From: Haematobia irritans | Taxonomy: Eukaryota; Arthropoda; Insecta; Diptera; Muscidae | NCBI RefSeq assembly: GCF_050003625.1 | Contig: NC_134400.1 | Coordinates: 61,938,241-62,002,240, forward strand | DNA length: 64,000 nucleotides | Reading direction: 5' to 3' | In this document: piece by piece, positions 22,048 to 32,759 of the stretch | Layout: every line of letters begins with the position of its first letter | How positions within the stretch are numbered: position 1 is the stretch's first letter | Made by a program: the position numbers and the translations under genes | The notes under the pieces: model-generated | The model's input: the letters and a program-made list of their open reading frames with translations, nothing else | What the model was told of the DNA's origin: nothing | The model's database searches: none

Positions 22048-22875
22048 CACTCTTAGAAAAATATGTTTTTCATATGTTCCGATATAAACAAAATGTGTTT
22101 CGGGCACAATTTTAAAACACAATATATTTAAGTGCAAACAAGGTGTGTTCCTAAACTAACACTAAATGTTTGGGACATCTATGTTAATATGTTAGAATAT
22201 ATTATGTTTGGGGCATAAATGTTTCATAAAAATCATATGTGTGAATGCAAACATATATAAATTTACAAATTTCGACTAAACATACATATGTTGTGATATT
22301 TTATTCAAAGCGACAGAGAGAGTATAGAGAAAGAAATAGAGATGGAAACCGGGAGAGTTGACGGGAGAGTCCACGTGGCAAACAAATGTATGTTTCTGTT
22401 AAATAATGTTATGTTTGCATGGGCTCGTGGGCGCTGCAAACTATGCTATATAAGTGTAACTTATAACGATAATTATCTACTGGTGACTATAACAGCTACG
22501 TAGTCCAGTGGGTAGTTTGTTGGCTTACAAACTGTATAGTCCTCGGTTCGATTCTCCGTGCAGGCGAAAGGTAAAATTTAAAAAATTTATAAAAGTGAAT
22601 AATTTCTTCAACATTATTTGTATTACAGAAAAAGGTGCCAAGAACTAAAATATTTCGAGGAAGTGAAAATTACGAGTATGTTAGGCAATGAGCACAATCG
22701 TCTTTGGGAAAAATTCTTCCAAGCATATAATATTTTTGGGCTCAAAATGCTTCCAAACATATGATATGTTCACATAAAACAAACATATTAATGTTTCGGC
22801 AGTATCCTATAATATATGTGCTTCCAGCAAAATATGTTTGGAACATATGTTAAAGAAGCGATTTTTTTGAGGGTG
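22048..22875. mobile_element. TA-flanked MITE (CACTCTTAG / GAGGGTG ends) with tRNA-like module
   Basis: Flanked by TA at 22,046-22,047 and 22,876-22,877. Removing it restores gttatctacggcttttcac, which the opposite foldback arm confirms (gtgaaaagccgtagataac at 23,292-23,310). The interior has aacatatgtttg phrases as in the MITE at 7658. Confidence 0.82.
22494..22570 (+). repeat. tRNA-like module
   Basis: gctacgtagtccagtgggta (A box) and ctcggttcgattctccgtgc (B box). The same module, with the preceding gggctcgtgggcgctgcaaa stretch, is inverted in the MITE at 17,183. Confidence 0.6.
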
Positions 22876-22888
22876 TACGGCTTTTCAC

Positions 22889-23280
22889 CAAAGACCATTA
22901 ATAAAGAAGACGTGAGATAGCTTGCTCTTCCTCTTTTTCTTGAAAAAACAGAGATTAATATCATACATGTTCCATGAGACGTTGCAACTTTTTTCGGTTT
23001 CTCTTTTCATTTTGCATTCGTAACAAAACTTAATTCGCTTATTTTAGCAATTTTTTAACTCTTAAACGAACAAAAACACTTTGTGAAACATTTTATTAAT
23101 AATTTAGTGCAACCGACACAGAAATTTGCGTGAAATGTTGGAGAAAATAGCTAAATAAAAATTGTCTGCATCAAACCAGTAAGTTCGGAGCGCTTTTCCA
23201 ACAAGTTTGCTATTGATCTCCGTTTTCTATTACTAACACTATCAAAGCCCAATTCACGTCTTCTTTATTAATGGTCTTTG
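22889..23280 (+). mobile_element. 392-bp MITE, CAAAGACCATTAATAAAGAA ends, copy 1
   Basis: Inverted ends CAAAGACCATTAATAAAG... and ...CTTTATTAATGGTCTTTG. No target duplication found at this copy, which sits in the loop of the foldback. Confidence 0.85.
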
Positions 23281-23489
23281 ATCAAAACCATGTGAAAAGC
23301 CGTAGATAACAAAAGGGAATACGAAGAAAATGTTGGTACATGTTCGACCCTAATCTATGACATTTATACGATATTTCAAAAATGAGACGTTTCGACCCTC
23401 TTGTTTATCTATACTCTTTGGTATTAACATATTTGCAAATTCAAAATGGGAATTTCATCATAACATTCTTTAGTATAGCTGCTGTTAAT

Positions 23490-23883
23490 CAAAGACCATT
23501 AATAAAGAAGACGTGAATTGGGCTTTGATAGTGTTAGTAATAGAAAACGGAGATTAATATCAAACTTGTTGGAAAAGCGCTCCGAACTTACTGGTTTGAT
23601 GCAGACAATTTTTATTTAGCTATTTTCTCCAACATTTCACGCAAATTTCTGTGTCGGTTGCACTAAATTATTAATAAAATGTTTCACAAAGTGTTTTTGT
23701 TCGTTTAAGAGTTAAAAAAATTGCTAAAATAAGCGATTTAAGTTTTGTTACGAATGCAAAATGAAAAGAGAAACCGAAAAAAGTTGCAACGTCTCATGGA
23801 ACATGTATGATATTAATCTCTGTTTTTTCAAGAAAAAGAGGAAGAGCAAGCTTATCTCACGTCTTCTTTATTAATGGTCTTTG
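23490..23883 (-). mobile_element. 394-bp MITE, same family, copy 2, opposite orientation
   Basis: Near-identical to copy 1 in reverse. Flanked by the 8-bp duplication ctgttaat (23,482-23,489; 23,884-23,891). The 8-bp duplication points to the hAT or P superfamily. Confidence 0.88.
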
Positions 23884-25909
23884 CTGTTAATTGTTTGTCA
23901 TCGTATATGGGTAGGGTTTTCTATGCTATGTTTATGTCATGTAAATGGAAAAGTAGTGCCAATCTGATTTCGTAAGAAACAAACGACATTAATATTTTCT
24001 AAGCCCACAATGCAACACTGTACCCCAAACTTCGAATTTTCGATTCGAACTTGATGCAATCTCTTTCTAAATATATACTTTGCCAAAGATATATGATTGT
24101 CCGTGGGGTTTATGTGGGTAAGTCAAAGAGTATATATTTAGAAAGAGATTGCATCAAGTTCGAATCGAAAATTCGAAGTTTGCGAGCTCAGTCCAACATT
24201 GGATCCCGTAACTTTTTGGGTACAGTGTTGTATTTTGGGTTTAGAGAAAATTAATGTCGTTTGTTTTTTACGAAATTGGATTGGCACATACATTTCATTA
24301 ACATAGCTTAGAATAGAAAAAAATGAGAAACAATTAAATAAATGAAATGTTAGTGCTCATGAAATGTTGCTACTGACCCTCCAAACATTCTGAGAGTCTT
24401 AGGATGGCTGATTCATTGGAATGACTATTTAAAGACTTCGACTGATGTTCAATTATGGATTAATTATCATCATGAGTAATTTTTTACTCTTTAGTTATTT
24501 AAAAATGTGACTTTCTCACTTTCATAACTCATTTTGTAGAATATTTTCTTCATCACTCAAGATTGTGTGATGAAACACATTAAAGAGTATATTCTTAATC
24601 TTTTTGTTTTAATATGCTGATTTTCAGAAGAAAAAAGCTAACGCTCATCAAACAAGCATACATGTAATTGATAAATCATCGTTTATTGTTTGCTTTGGTT
24701 TGACAATTTATATGTCTGAGAAATAGAATACATATTTTTTCAGTTGAATAAAATATGCTAACACAATAAGCCCATATCATTTATAATGCATTTTACGGAC
24801 ATGAAACAAATCAATAGTTACCATATTTTTTACGTTCTTTTCTTATTTGATATGTAATAATGCAAACTATTAGATAATAGAAAAAAATAAAAAAGAAAAC
24901 ATCACATGTAAAGACTCATGAACGAACATTTCTGCGAAATGCACAATCAATCACAAAAATGATTATTTAAAGAGTAATATGGATAAAAATCTTTTTGAGG
25001 GCACACATTCTTTATACAGAATACTCATATTTGACTCCGAAATGTTTATATAAAAGGAGTGCTACATCGATCACTAAAATGATTATTTAAAGACTCACTG
25101 AGGCAAATCGTTTTGAGGGCACAATTTCTTTATGCAAAATACTCATATCTGACTTAAAAATCATATCGCATATGATTGATTTATTCAGTTTGAAGAATCA
25201 TTTATGAGTCAAATGTGATTGAAAATGTTTGAAGGGGATGTTCCCATTTTGCATTTGGATATATGTGGATGTGCAGTAAGTAATGAGGTTTACAAATTCT
25301 CATTTCTCCTCTTGTGCTTATTTTATAAAGGTAACAAAAATCAAAATTGCAGTCCAAATTATAATAATAATAACTAATAATTATTATTTATGTGTATATA
25401 ATACAACAAAACAATTGGATTGAAATTGAAAATATTGGGATCTCAGAAAATAATATAGGTTATTTTTGAGAAACTATGCATGCATACATATACGGGTTAG
25501 CTGCTAATAGCTTTACATGAAAAAACGGCCAAAATCAAATCTTATCATTTTAATTCTCAATATATGGAAGTGTATGTGTGAAAATGTACCTTTATGCATA
25601 CGTTCTCCATATTGAAAAACTGCTCTTTCTCTCTCACTGCATGTTAACATTTATACACGAAACACTTAGAAACCATCATTTAAGCAAGAAAGACTATAAA
25701 AAATATCATATTTGTATGAAAAATACCATATTTGTATATGAAAACACGTACTTGTATTTGTAAATTTACTACTACATAGACAAGAACGGAAAATAAAATT
25801 GAATATCCATTCAAAAGTTCATATTTTAGTCATCTTCATCGTCGACCCTTCATCAGTCGTAATATTTTTTGGCTTTTGTATTCTCCGTATATATAAATAA
25901 TATATAAAA

Positions 25910-26134
25910 ATGAATTGTTTAGTGAAAAATTGCCCGGGAAAAACATCTCAAAACATTAAAATGTTCAGAATACCAAATAGGTATATTAAAAAATGGTGTT
26001 ATAATATTAAAGTGAACTACAAAGACTTAACACCATCTTCCCGTATATGTAGCCGTCATTTTCATAACGATTGCTTCGGACATGCAAAATTGAAAATTGG
26101 TTCTATGCCAACACAAGAATTAGGTAAATTTTAA
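25910..26134 (+). CDS. THAP-A zinc-finger exon (first exon, left arm of palindrome 1)
   Basis: A 74-codon frame whose protein has the THAP C2CH signature: Cys3 and Cys8 (MNCLVKNC), the FRIP proline segment at 19-22, Trp29, and the CSRH pair (Cys47, His50). THAP domains bind DNA and head P-superfamily transposases. A TATA-like run tatataaataatatataaaa immediately precedes the ATG. Near the end, gaattaggtaaat offers a splice donor, so the frame is probably a first exon and not a whole protein. It points toward the palindrome centre. No partner exon is proven; it could belong to the transposase or to a separate small repressor-like product. Identical frames sit at 32,759-32,535, 50,615-50,839 and 58,274-58,050. 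Confidence 0.7.
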   Translation: MNCLVKNCPGKTSQNIKMFRIPNRYIKKWCYNIKVNYKDLTPSSRICSRHFHNDCFGHAKLKIGSMPTQELGKF

Positions 26135-26534
26135 GATTTTATGTTATTATTAATATTAAGGTTATCAAATACTTATTTATTTTTATGTTTATACTTTGTG
26201 TAAAAAAAAATATGGTAATTAATTGTTTGGTTGTGGTTGTCTTTATTATATTAATCCAATTCGGTTAATATATAATTTCTAAATTTCGAAACTATTTTTA
26301 TTAAATTTTAACAATGTATACAATAATAACACCACCGTTTTTAGTCGTAGTTATTTTGTACGAACTATATCGTTGAATATTTTCCCTTTTGAAACATAAA
26401 AAGTATGATGCCATTTCTTCTGTAATTTTTTTTTAACTTTTCTTTAATTTGCTTTCCGTTTCTTCTTTGTTTGAAATATCATAATTTATATACGACTACA
26501 AAGACAAAAAAAACAAATTAATTTGGCCATCTTA

Positions 26535-27051
26535 CACTCAAAAAAAAGTGAACTCTCTATTTCACTAAAGCCATATTAACTTTATATTAGTTCATACAAT
26601 CATTATGTTTGGAAAAAGTTTATTTTAGTCAAATAATTGTTTGCGTATGTTAGTTAAATGAACTAAAAAACGGGAAAAAGTTATACACAAATAAAGCATA
26701 AAGATTTCCTAATTTCGTATTTCTTACAAAATAGTTCATTATTTCTTTAAATTTGTAAATTTTACCAAAAATGTGTCCATCATGAACTTCGTATGTCACT
26801 AAAGACATTCTTGCAATTTTGAACTCCAAGATTTCTCTTAAAACTACAAAATTTTCTTTAACTACTGAAAAAATTTAGTTATGTCTAATAAATTTTCTTG
26901 AATTTGTCGAAAAATATTTACTTATTTTTGCCATATCGGAGTGATGCCAGCGCTTGTAATACCGTTTAGTTAAAATTTTCTAAAAAAGTTCCAAATTTTC
27001 TAAAATTAATCGAAAGTTATCTTTCCTGGTGGGTTCACTGTTTTTTCAGTG
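26535..27051. mobile_element. 517-bp TA-flanked MITE inside the arm (CACTCAAAAAAAAGTGAAC ends)
   Basis: cactcaaaaaaaagtgaact and gttcactgttttttcagtg are imperfect inverted ends, flanked by TA at 26,533 and 27,052. Present in all four arms (31,618-32,134; about 51,240-51,756; about 57,133-57,649), so it predates the spread of the palindrome. Confidence 0.75.
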
Positions 27052-27591
27052 TACATCTCATCGTGTTACAGAATATATAAAATAAATTACAAAAATATAT
27101 TGTAAGACTTCATGTTTATAAATATTTTAATAATTATTTAGGATGGTGGCTAATTAATTTAAATTAATTAAAAAAACAAAATAAGAATACGACAACAATA
27201 TTCGAATTTTATATTCACAAGTATAAATGATTTTCAATGTAACTTTCTATATTCACTAAAAAAGAACGACTTTAATGTTTGTGTATTTATTTTTATTTTT
27301 ATTACAACTATAATAAAAACCATTAAATAAAAAATAATTTTTCGAATTACAACAATGTATATTAATTAAATTTAACCCTCAATTGTTGTTGGTAAATTTA
27401 AATATGATCATCATCTCAATACCTTGATTTTATACTTGAGAATAGCATCATTATTTTTATGGAATTTTTAATTTGTTCCTAGACCAACGAAGCGTTACAA
27501 ATAGTTCATTGGAAACATAATTATTGTTGAGATATTGTCCTCAAGTTGGAAAACTTGCTTGTTTTAGTGCAAAAATCATATTTTTTAAGGA

Positions 27592-27789
27592 TTATTGTTC
27601 CTTAGTAATATATTTGTTTTTACCAGTGTGATTTGATTTGAACTCTTTAACTGCTTTGTACAAGATTGGTATGATACACTGTTTTCTAAATAAATTCACA
27701 GCCTTTCCATTATATTTCACAAATAATATAAATAACTTATTGAGAATAACTCTTAAAAAGGTGTTTTCCCTCAGGACCAATTGCGTCAT
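27592..27789 (-). CDS. Unrecognised 65-codon frame in the arm, outward-pointing
   Basis: Encodes a basic peptide with MTQLVLRENTFLRVILNK at the start and KEFKSNHTGKNKYITKEQ at the end. I do not recognise it. It is conserved in all four arms (30,880-31,077; 52,297-52,494; 56,395-56,592) simply because the arms are near-identical, so conservation is no evidence of function. It could be a late exon of the transposase or chance. Confidence 0.3.
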   Translation of the reverse strand: MTQLVLRENTFLRVILNKLFILFVKYNGKAVNLFRKQCIIPILYKAVKEFKSNHTGKNKYITKEQ

Positions 27790-28100
27790 TTTCTTATGTC
27801 GTAATACTATTAGAAAATAATTAGTCCTGGTTTGGATTATTTAATCACATGTCAATTATTTTATTTGGTGGAAGAAGCTTAAATAAAATCGAAATTTAGG
27901 ATATTCATATTTAACAAATATTTGACAGATATCAAAAGTCGTTGCCATAATCATTCCAACAAACAAATTTAGCTCGCATTGAATATAAAAAAATGAAAAT
28001 GGAGTGTTCCCAAAATACCATTCAATAACTTACTCTCGTCAAATATTTGCTCAATGTGACATTACCCTAGGCTTCAATACAGTGCCTTTAAGTAATTACA

Positions 28101-28605
28101 CCCAAAGATTTTTAATTACACCCAAAGAAATTTGTTAGTAGGGACAGCAGAAAAGTCTGCTAAAACAGCAGAAAGTCTGCTGAAAAAGGGACAGCAGCCA
28201 CTGTTTGCTGAAATAGCAAACATTTTCTGCTGTTTTTTAAGCTCGATTACACTAAAACATATTTTATTTTGGCTGAAACAAATAAAAATGTTAACTTGAG
28301 AGCTATCCGAACATAATTAAAAAAATAGTTTATGAATATCTATGTGTTTGACCAAAAATGTGAATATTTATCGAATTGAGGCATAACAGCAAACAAAATA
28401 TTTGCTGATCGTATTTAGGAGCTTCTATGTATATTACAGTGTAAAAAAATATACCAAAAACTACTTTTGTTTCTTAAATAGGCTTTGGGGAAATTTTTAT
28501 AACCTAAAAATTTTATAAATTGTTGTTCATTAGGCCCTGAAGTACAAAAATATAACAGCAGACATCGACTGCGCTTTGTAGCAGACTTTTTTCTATGAGT
28601 GTAAA
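28101..28605. mobile_element. MITE in the arm with GCAGACTTTTCTGCTG repeats
   Basis: Right-arm counterpart 30,066-30,548 starts CACTCATAGAAAAAAGTCTG and ends TTTCTTTGGGTG, flanked by TA; the short tttgggtgtaatt end is doubled. Interior words cagcagaaagtctgctg are short palindromes. Confidence 0.65.
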
Positions 28606-29093
28606 TATAGTTTAATCTAAATATCTAAATCAAAATATCTTAATCTAAATCAATTTTCTGTGATCCTCTCCATTCCAAAGACTATAGGTTGTCATAGTTG
28701 AAATTCGGAACACATCCCAAAACTGCTCATGATTCGCTTGAACGGTTAACAGCAGCGAGGTTGTTAGTCTTCGTAATTTAGCTACACTGCCTGAAAATAA
28801 ACAAGACATTTTTTGTTATTAATATTCAAATTAATAAAAAATTCGCTTCTTGTACCATCTTTCAAGAGAATCGGATACAAGAGCTTCAAGAGTGCTTAAT
28901 AAATCAAATATTAGGAAAGAGTTTATATGGTAGTTATATTTAATTGTTGACCGATTCTGTTCATATTGAGTCACAATCTATATATAAGAAGAATAATTTT
29001 TGCAAATCAAAGTATACATGTACATGTTAGGTTCGGATACCAATAATTTATAATGTTATTTTAATTCCTTCTGTAATTTTAATAAAAATATAC

Positions 29094-29470
29094 ATGATTT
29101 CATCATGCATAGGTCACAGCGCTGAAGAAGGGCTCTTTCAACCCAACTTTTCCACTTATATTGTTGAAAAAGAGCGCCGAAGAATATGTTGTGTTGGGGG
29201 ATGCAGTTCATCAAGTCCGCCAAGCAAATTATATTCATTTCCTATAAACGAAGAAATTCGGGAGTCATGGATATCTGTTTGTTCGGTAGACGACGAAATG
29301 CTACAATTAAAAAATTTGTATATATGCGAACGACATTTCCGCAAAGAAATGCTTGGTAAAACCCGTCTTCGTCGAAATGCATTTCCAACATTAAATTTGT
29401 ATGATGAAGGGGATTATACAAACGAAGATTTGGAAAATATTTGTTTGGAATTTGAAACCACTGGAAATAA
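29094..29470 (+). pseudogene. THAP-B domain and start of P-superfamily transposase (truncated, palindrome 1)
   Basis: Frame begins in the left arm and runs into the 274-bp loop. The protein has a THAP C2CH finger: Cys33 and Cys37 (CCVGGC), FPINEE around 49-54, Trp59, Cys78 and His81 (YICERHF), then LRRNAFPTLNL, the usual THAP C-terminal AVPTIF-like box. After GNN the frame enters the opposite arm and becomes antisense nonsense, so nothing after the DNA-binding domain remains. A short peptide of this kind could still bind element ends and act as a repressor; this is speculative. The same region is more complete at 55,088-54,012. Confidence 0.8.
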
Positions 29471-29876
29471 CAACACAACATATTCTTCGGCGCTCTTTTT
29501 CAACAATATAAGTGGAAAAGTTGGGTTGAAAGAGCCCTTCTTCAGCGCTGTGACCTATGCATGATGAAATCATGTATATTTTTATTAAAATTACAGAAGG
29601 AATTAAAATAACATTATAAATTATTGGTATCCGAACCTAACATGTACATGTATACTTTGATTTGCAAAAATTATTCTTCTTATATATAGATTGTGACTCA
29701 ATATGAACAGAATCGGTCAACAATTAAATATAACTACCATATAAACTCTTTCCTAATATTTGATTTATTAAGCACTCTTGAAGCTCTTGTATCCGATTCT
29801 CTTGAAAGATGGTACAAGAAGCGAATTTTTTATTAATTTGAATATTAATAACAAAAAATGTCTTGTTTATTTTCAG

Positions 29877-30022
29877 GCAGTGTAGCTAAATTACGAAGAC
29901 TAACAACCTCGCTGCTGTTAACCGTTCAAGCGAATCATGAGCAGTTTTGGGATGTGTTCCGAATTTCAACTATGACAACCTATAGTCTTTGGAATGGAGA
30001 GGATCACAGAAAATTGATTTAG
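29877..30022 (+). CDS. Candidate terminal exon after a strong splice acceptor (outward)
   Basis: tcttgtttattttcag is a good splice acceptor. It is followed by a 47-codon open frame (KLRRLTTSLLLTVQANHEQF and on to DHRKLI) ending in TAG. It points outward, so a transcript starting at THAP-A/B in one arm and crossing the loop would meet it in the other arm, as a last exon of the transposase would. Copy 2 equivalent: 55,392-55,537. I cannot name its domain. Confidence 0.4.
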
Positions 30023-32534
30023 ATTAAGATATTTTGATTTAGATATTTAGATTAAACTATATTTACACTCATAGAAAAAAGTCTGCTACAAAGCGCAGTC
30101 GATGTCTGCTGTTATATTTTTGTACTTCAGGGCCTAATGAACAACAATTTATAAAATTTTTAGGTTATAAAAATTTCCCCAAAGCCTATTTAAGAAACAA
30201 AAGTAGTTTTTGGTATATTTTTTTACACTGTAATATACATAGAAGCTCCTAAATACGATCAGCAAATATTTTGTTTGCTGTTATGCCTCAATTCGATAAA
30301 TATTCACATTTTTGGTCAAACACATAGATATTCATAAACTATTTTTTTAATTATGTTCGGATAGCTCTCAAGTTAACATTTTTATTTGTTTCAGCCAAAA
30401 TAAAATATGTTTTAGTGTAATCGAGCTTAAAAAACAGCAGAAAATGTTTGCTATTTCAGCAAACAGTGGCTGCTGTCCCTTTTTCAGCAGACTTTCTGCT
30501 GTTTTAGCAGACTTTTCTGCTGTCCCTACTAACAAATTTCTTTGGGTGTAATTAAAAATCTTTGGGTGTAATTACTTAAAGGCACTGTATTGAAGCCTAG
30601 GGTAATGTCACATTGAGCAAATATTTGACGAGAGTAAGTTATTGAATGGTATTTTGGGAACACTCCATTTTCATTTTTTTATATTCAATGCGAGCTAAAT
30701 TTGTTTGTTGGAATGATTATGGCAACGACTTTTGATATCTGTCAAATATTTGTTAAATATGACCATATCCTAAATTTCGATTTTATTTAAGCTTCTTCCA
30801 CCAAATAAAATAATTGACATGTGATTAAATAATCCAAACCAGGACTAATTATTTTCTAATAGTATTACGACATAAGAAAATGACGCAATTGGTCCTGAGG
30901 GAAAACACCTTTTTAAGAGTTATTCTCAATAAGTTATTTATATTATTTGTGAAATATAATGGAAAGGCTGTGAATTTATTTAGAAAACAGTGTATCATAC
31001 CAATCTTGTACAAAGCAGTTAAAGAGTTCAAATCAAATCACACTGGTAAAAACAAATATATTACTAAGGAACAATAATCCTTAAAAAATATGATTTTTGC
31101 ACTAAAACAAGCAAGTTTTCCAACTTGAGGACAATATCTCAACAATAATTATGTTTCCAATGAACTATTTGTAACGCTTCGTTGGTCTAGGAACAAATTA
31201 AAAATTCCATAAAAATAATGATGCTATTCTCAAGTATAAAATCAAGGTATTGAGATGATGATCATATTTAAATTTACCAACAACAATTGAGGGTTAAATT
31301 TAATTAATATACATTGTTGTAATTCGAAAAATTATTTTTTATTTAATGGTTTTTATTATAGTTGTAATAAAAATAAAAATAAATACACAAACATTAAAGT
31401 CGTTCTTTTTTAGTGAATATAGAAAGTTACATTGAAAATCATTTATACTTGTGAATATAAAATTCGAATATTGTTGTCGTATTCTTATTTTGTTTTTTTA
31501 ATTAATTTAAATTAATTAGCCACCATCCTAAATAATTATTAAAATATTTATAAACATGAAGTCTTACAATATATTTTTGTAATTTATTTTATATATTCTG
31601 TAACACGATGAGATGTACACTGAAAAAACAGTGAACCCACCAGGAAAGATAACTTTCGATTAATTTTAGAAAATTTGGAACTTTTTTAGAAAATTTTAAC
31701 TAAACGGTATTACAAGCGCTGGCATCACTCCGATATGGCAAAAATAAGTAAATATTTTTCGACAAATTCAAGAAAATTTATTAGACATAACTAAATTTTT
31801 TCAGTAGTTAAAGAAAATTTTGTAGTTTTAAGAGAAATCTTGGAGTTCAAAATTGCAAGAATGTCTTTAGTGACATACGAAGTTCATGATGGACACATTT
31901 TTGGTAAAATTTACAAATTTAAAGAAATAATGAACTATTTTGTAAGAAATACGAAATTAGGAAATCTTTATGCTTTATTTGTGTATAACTTTTTCCCGTT
32001 TTTTAGTTCATTTAACTAACATACGCAAACAATTATTTGACTAAAATAAACTTTTTCCAAACATAATGATTGTATGAACTAATATAAAGTTAATATGGCT
32101 TTAGTGAAATAGAGAGTTCACTTTTTTTTGAGTGTAAGATGGCCAAATTAATTTGTTTTTTTTGTCTTTGTAGTCGTATATAAATTATGATATTTCAAAC
32201 AAAGAAGAAACGGAAAGCAAATTAAAGAAAAGTTAAAAAAAAATTACAGAAGAAATGGCATCATACTTTTTATGTTTCAAAAGGGAAAATATTCAACGAT
32301 ATAGTTCGTACAAAATAACTACGACTAAAAACGGTGGTGTTATTATTGTATACATTGTTAAAATTTAATAAAAATAGTTTCGAAATTTAGAAATTATATA
32401 TTAACCGAATTGGATTAATATAATAAAGACAACCACAACCAAACAATTAATTACCATATTTTTTTTTACACAAAGTATAAACATAAAAATAAATAAGTAT
32501 TTGATAACCTTAATATTAATAATAACATAAAATC

Positions 32535-32759
32535 TTAAAATTTACCTAATTCTTGTGTTGGCATAGAACCAATTTTCAATTTTGCATGTCCGAAGCAATC
32601 GTTATGAAAATGACGGCTACATATACGGGAAGATGGTGTTAAGTCTTTGTAGTTCACTTTAATATTATAACACCATTTTTTAATATACCTATTTGGTATT
32701 CTGAACATTTTAATGTTTTGAGATGTTTTTCCCGGGCAATTTTTCACTAAACAATTCAT
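32535..32759 (-). CDS. THAP-A zinc-finger exon (right arm of palindrome 1)
   Basis: Exact inverted counterpart of the exon at 25,910-26,134, with the same C2CH residues, the same upstream TATA-like run and the same putative splice donor. Confidence 0.7.
   Translation of the reverse strand: MNCLVKNCPGKTSQNIKMFRIPNRYIKKWCYNIKVNYKDLTPSSRICSRHFHNDCFGHAKLKIGSMPTQELGKF

Larger units (their letters stand above)
21638..24082. mobile_element. 2.4-kb foldback relative of the giant palindromes
   Basis: Left aaagagattgcatcaagttc and right gaacttgatgcaatctcttt are inverted, and the arms mirror each other for about 420 bp (gttatctacggcttttcac centre after removing insertions; tatagctgctgttaattg near the middle). 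The outermost 100 bp match the ends of the giant palindromes. The left terminus is truncated; the right terminus ends atatatactttg. Three MITEs have inserted, two of them the same family. No coding sequence: a non-autonomous form of the same family. Confidence 0.75.
24124..29196 (+). repeat. Left arm of palindrome 1 (5073 bp)
   Basis: Complement of 29,471-34,545. Contents outward to inward: terminal 100 bp, AT-rich DNA with tcactcaagattgtgtgatg-type short inverted repeats, THAP-A exon, MITE 26,535-27,051, outward frame 27,789-27,592, a cagcag-rich MITE (about 28,100-28,605), outward exon (about 28,790-28,645), THAP-B start. Confidence 0.9.

Noticed and set aside
25578..25763. 61-codon frame in the palindrome arm (MKMYLYAYVLH...)
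   Set aside because: Low-complexity composition, no domain, and repeated four times only because the arms are repeated.
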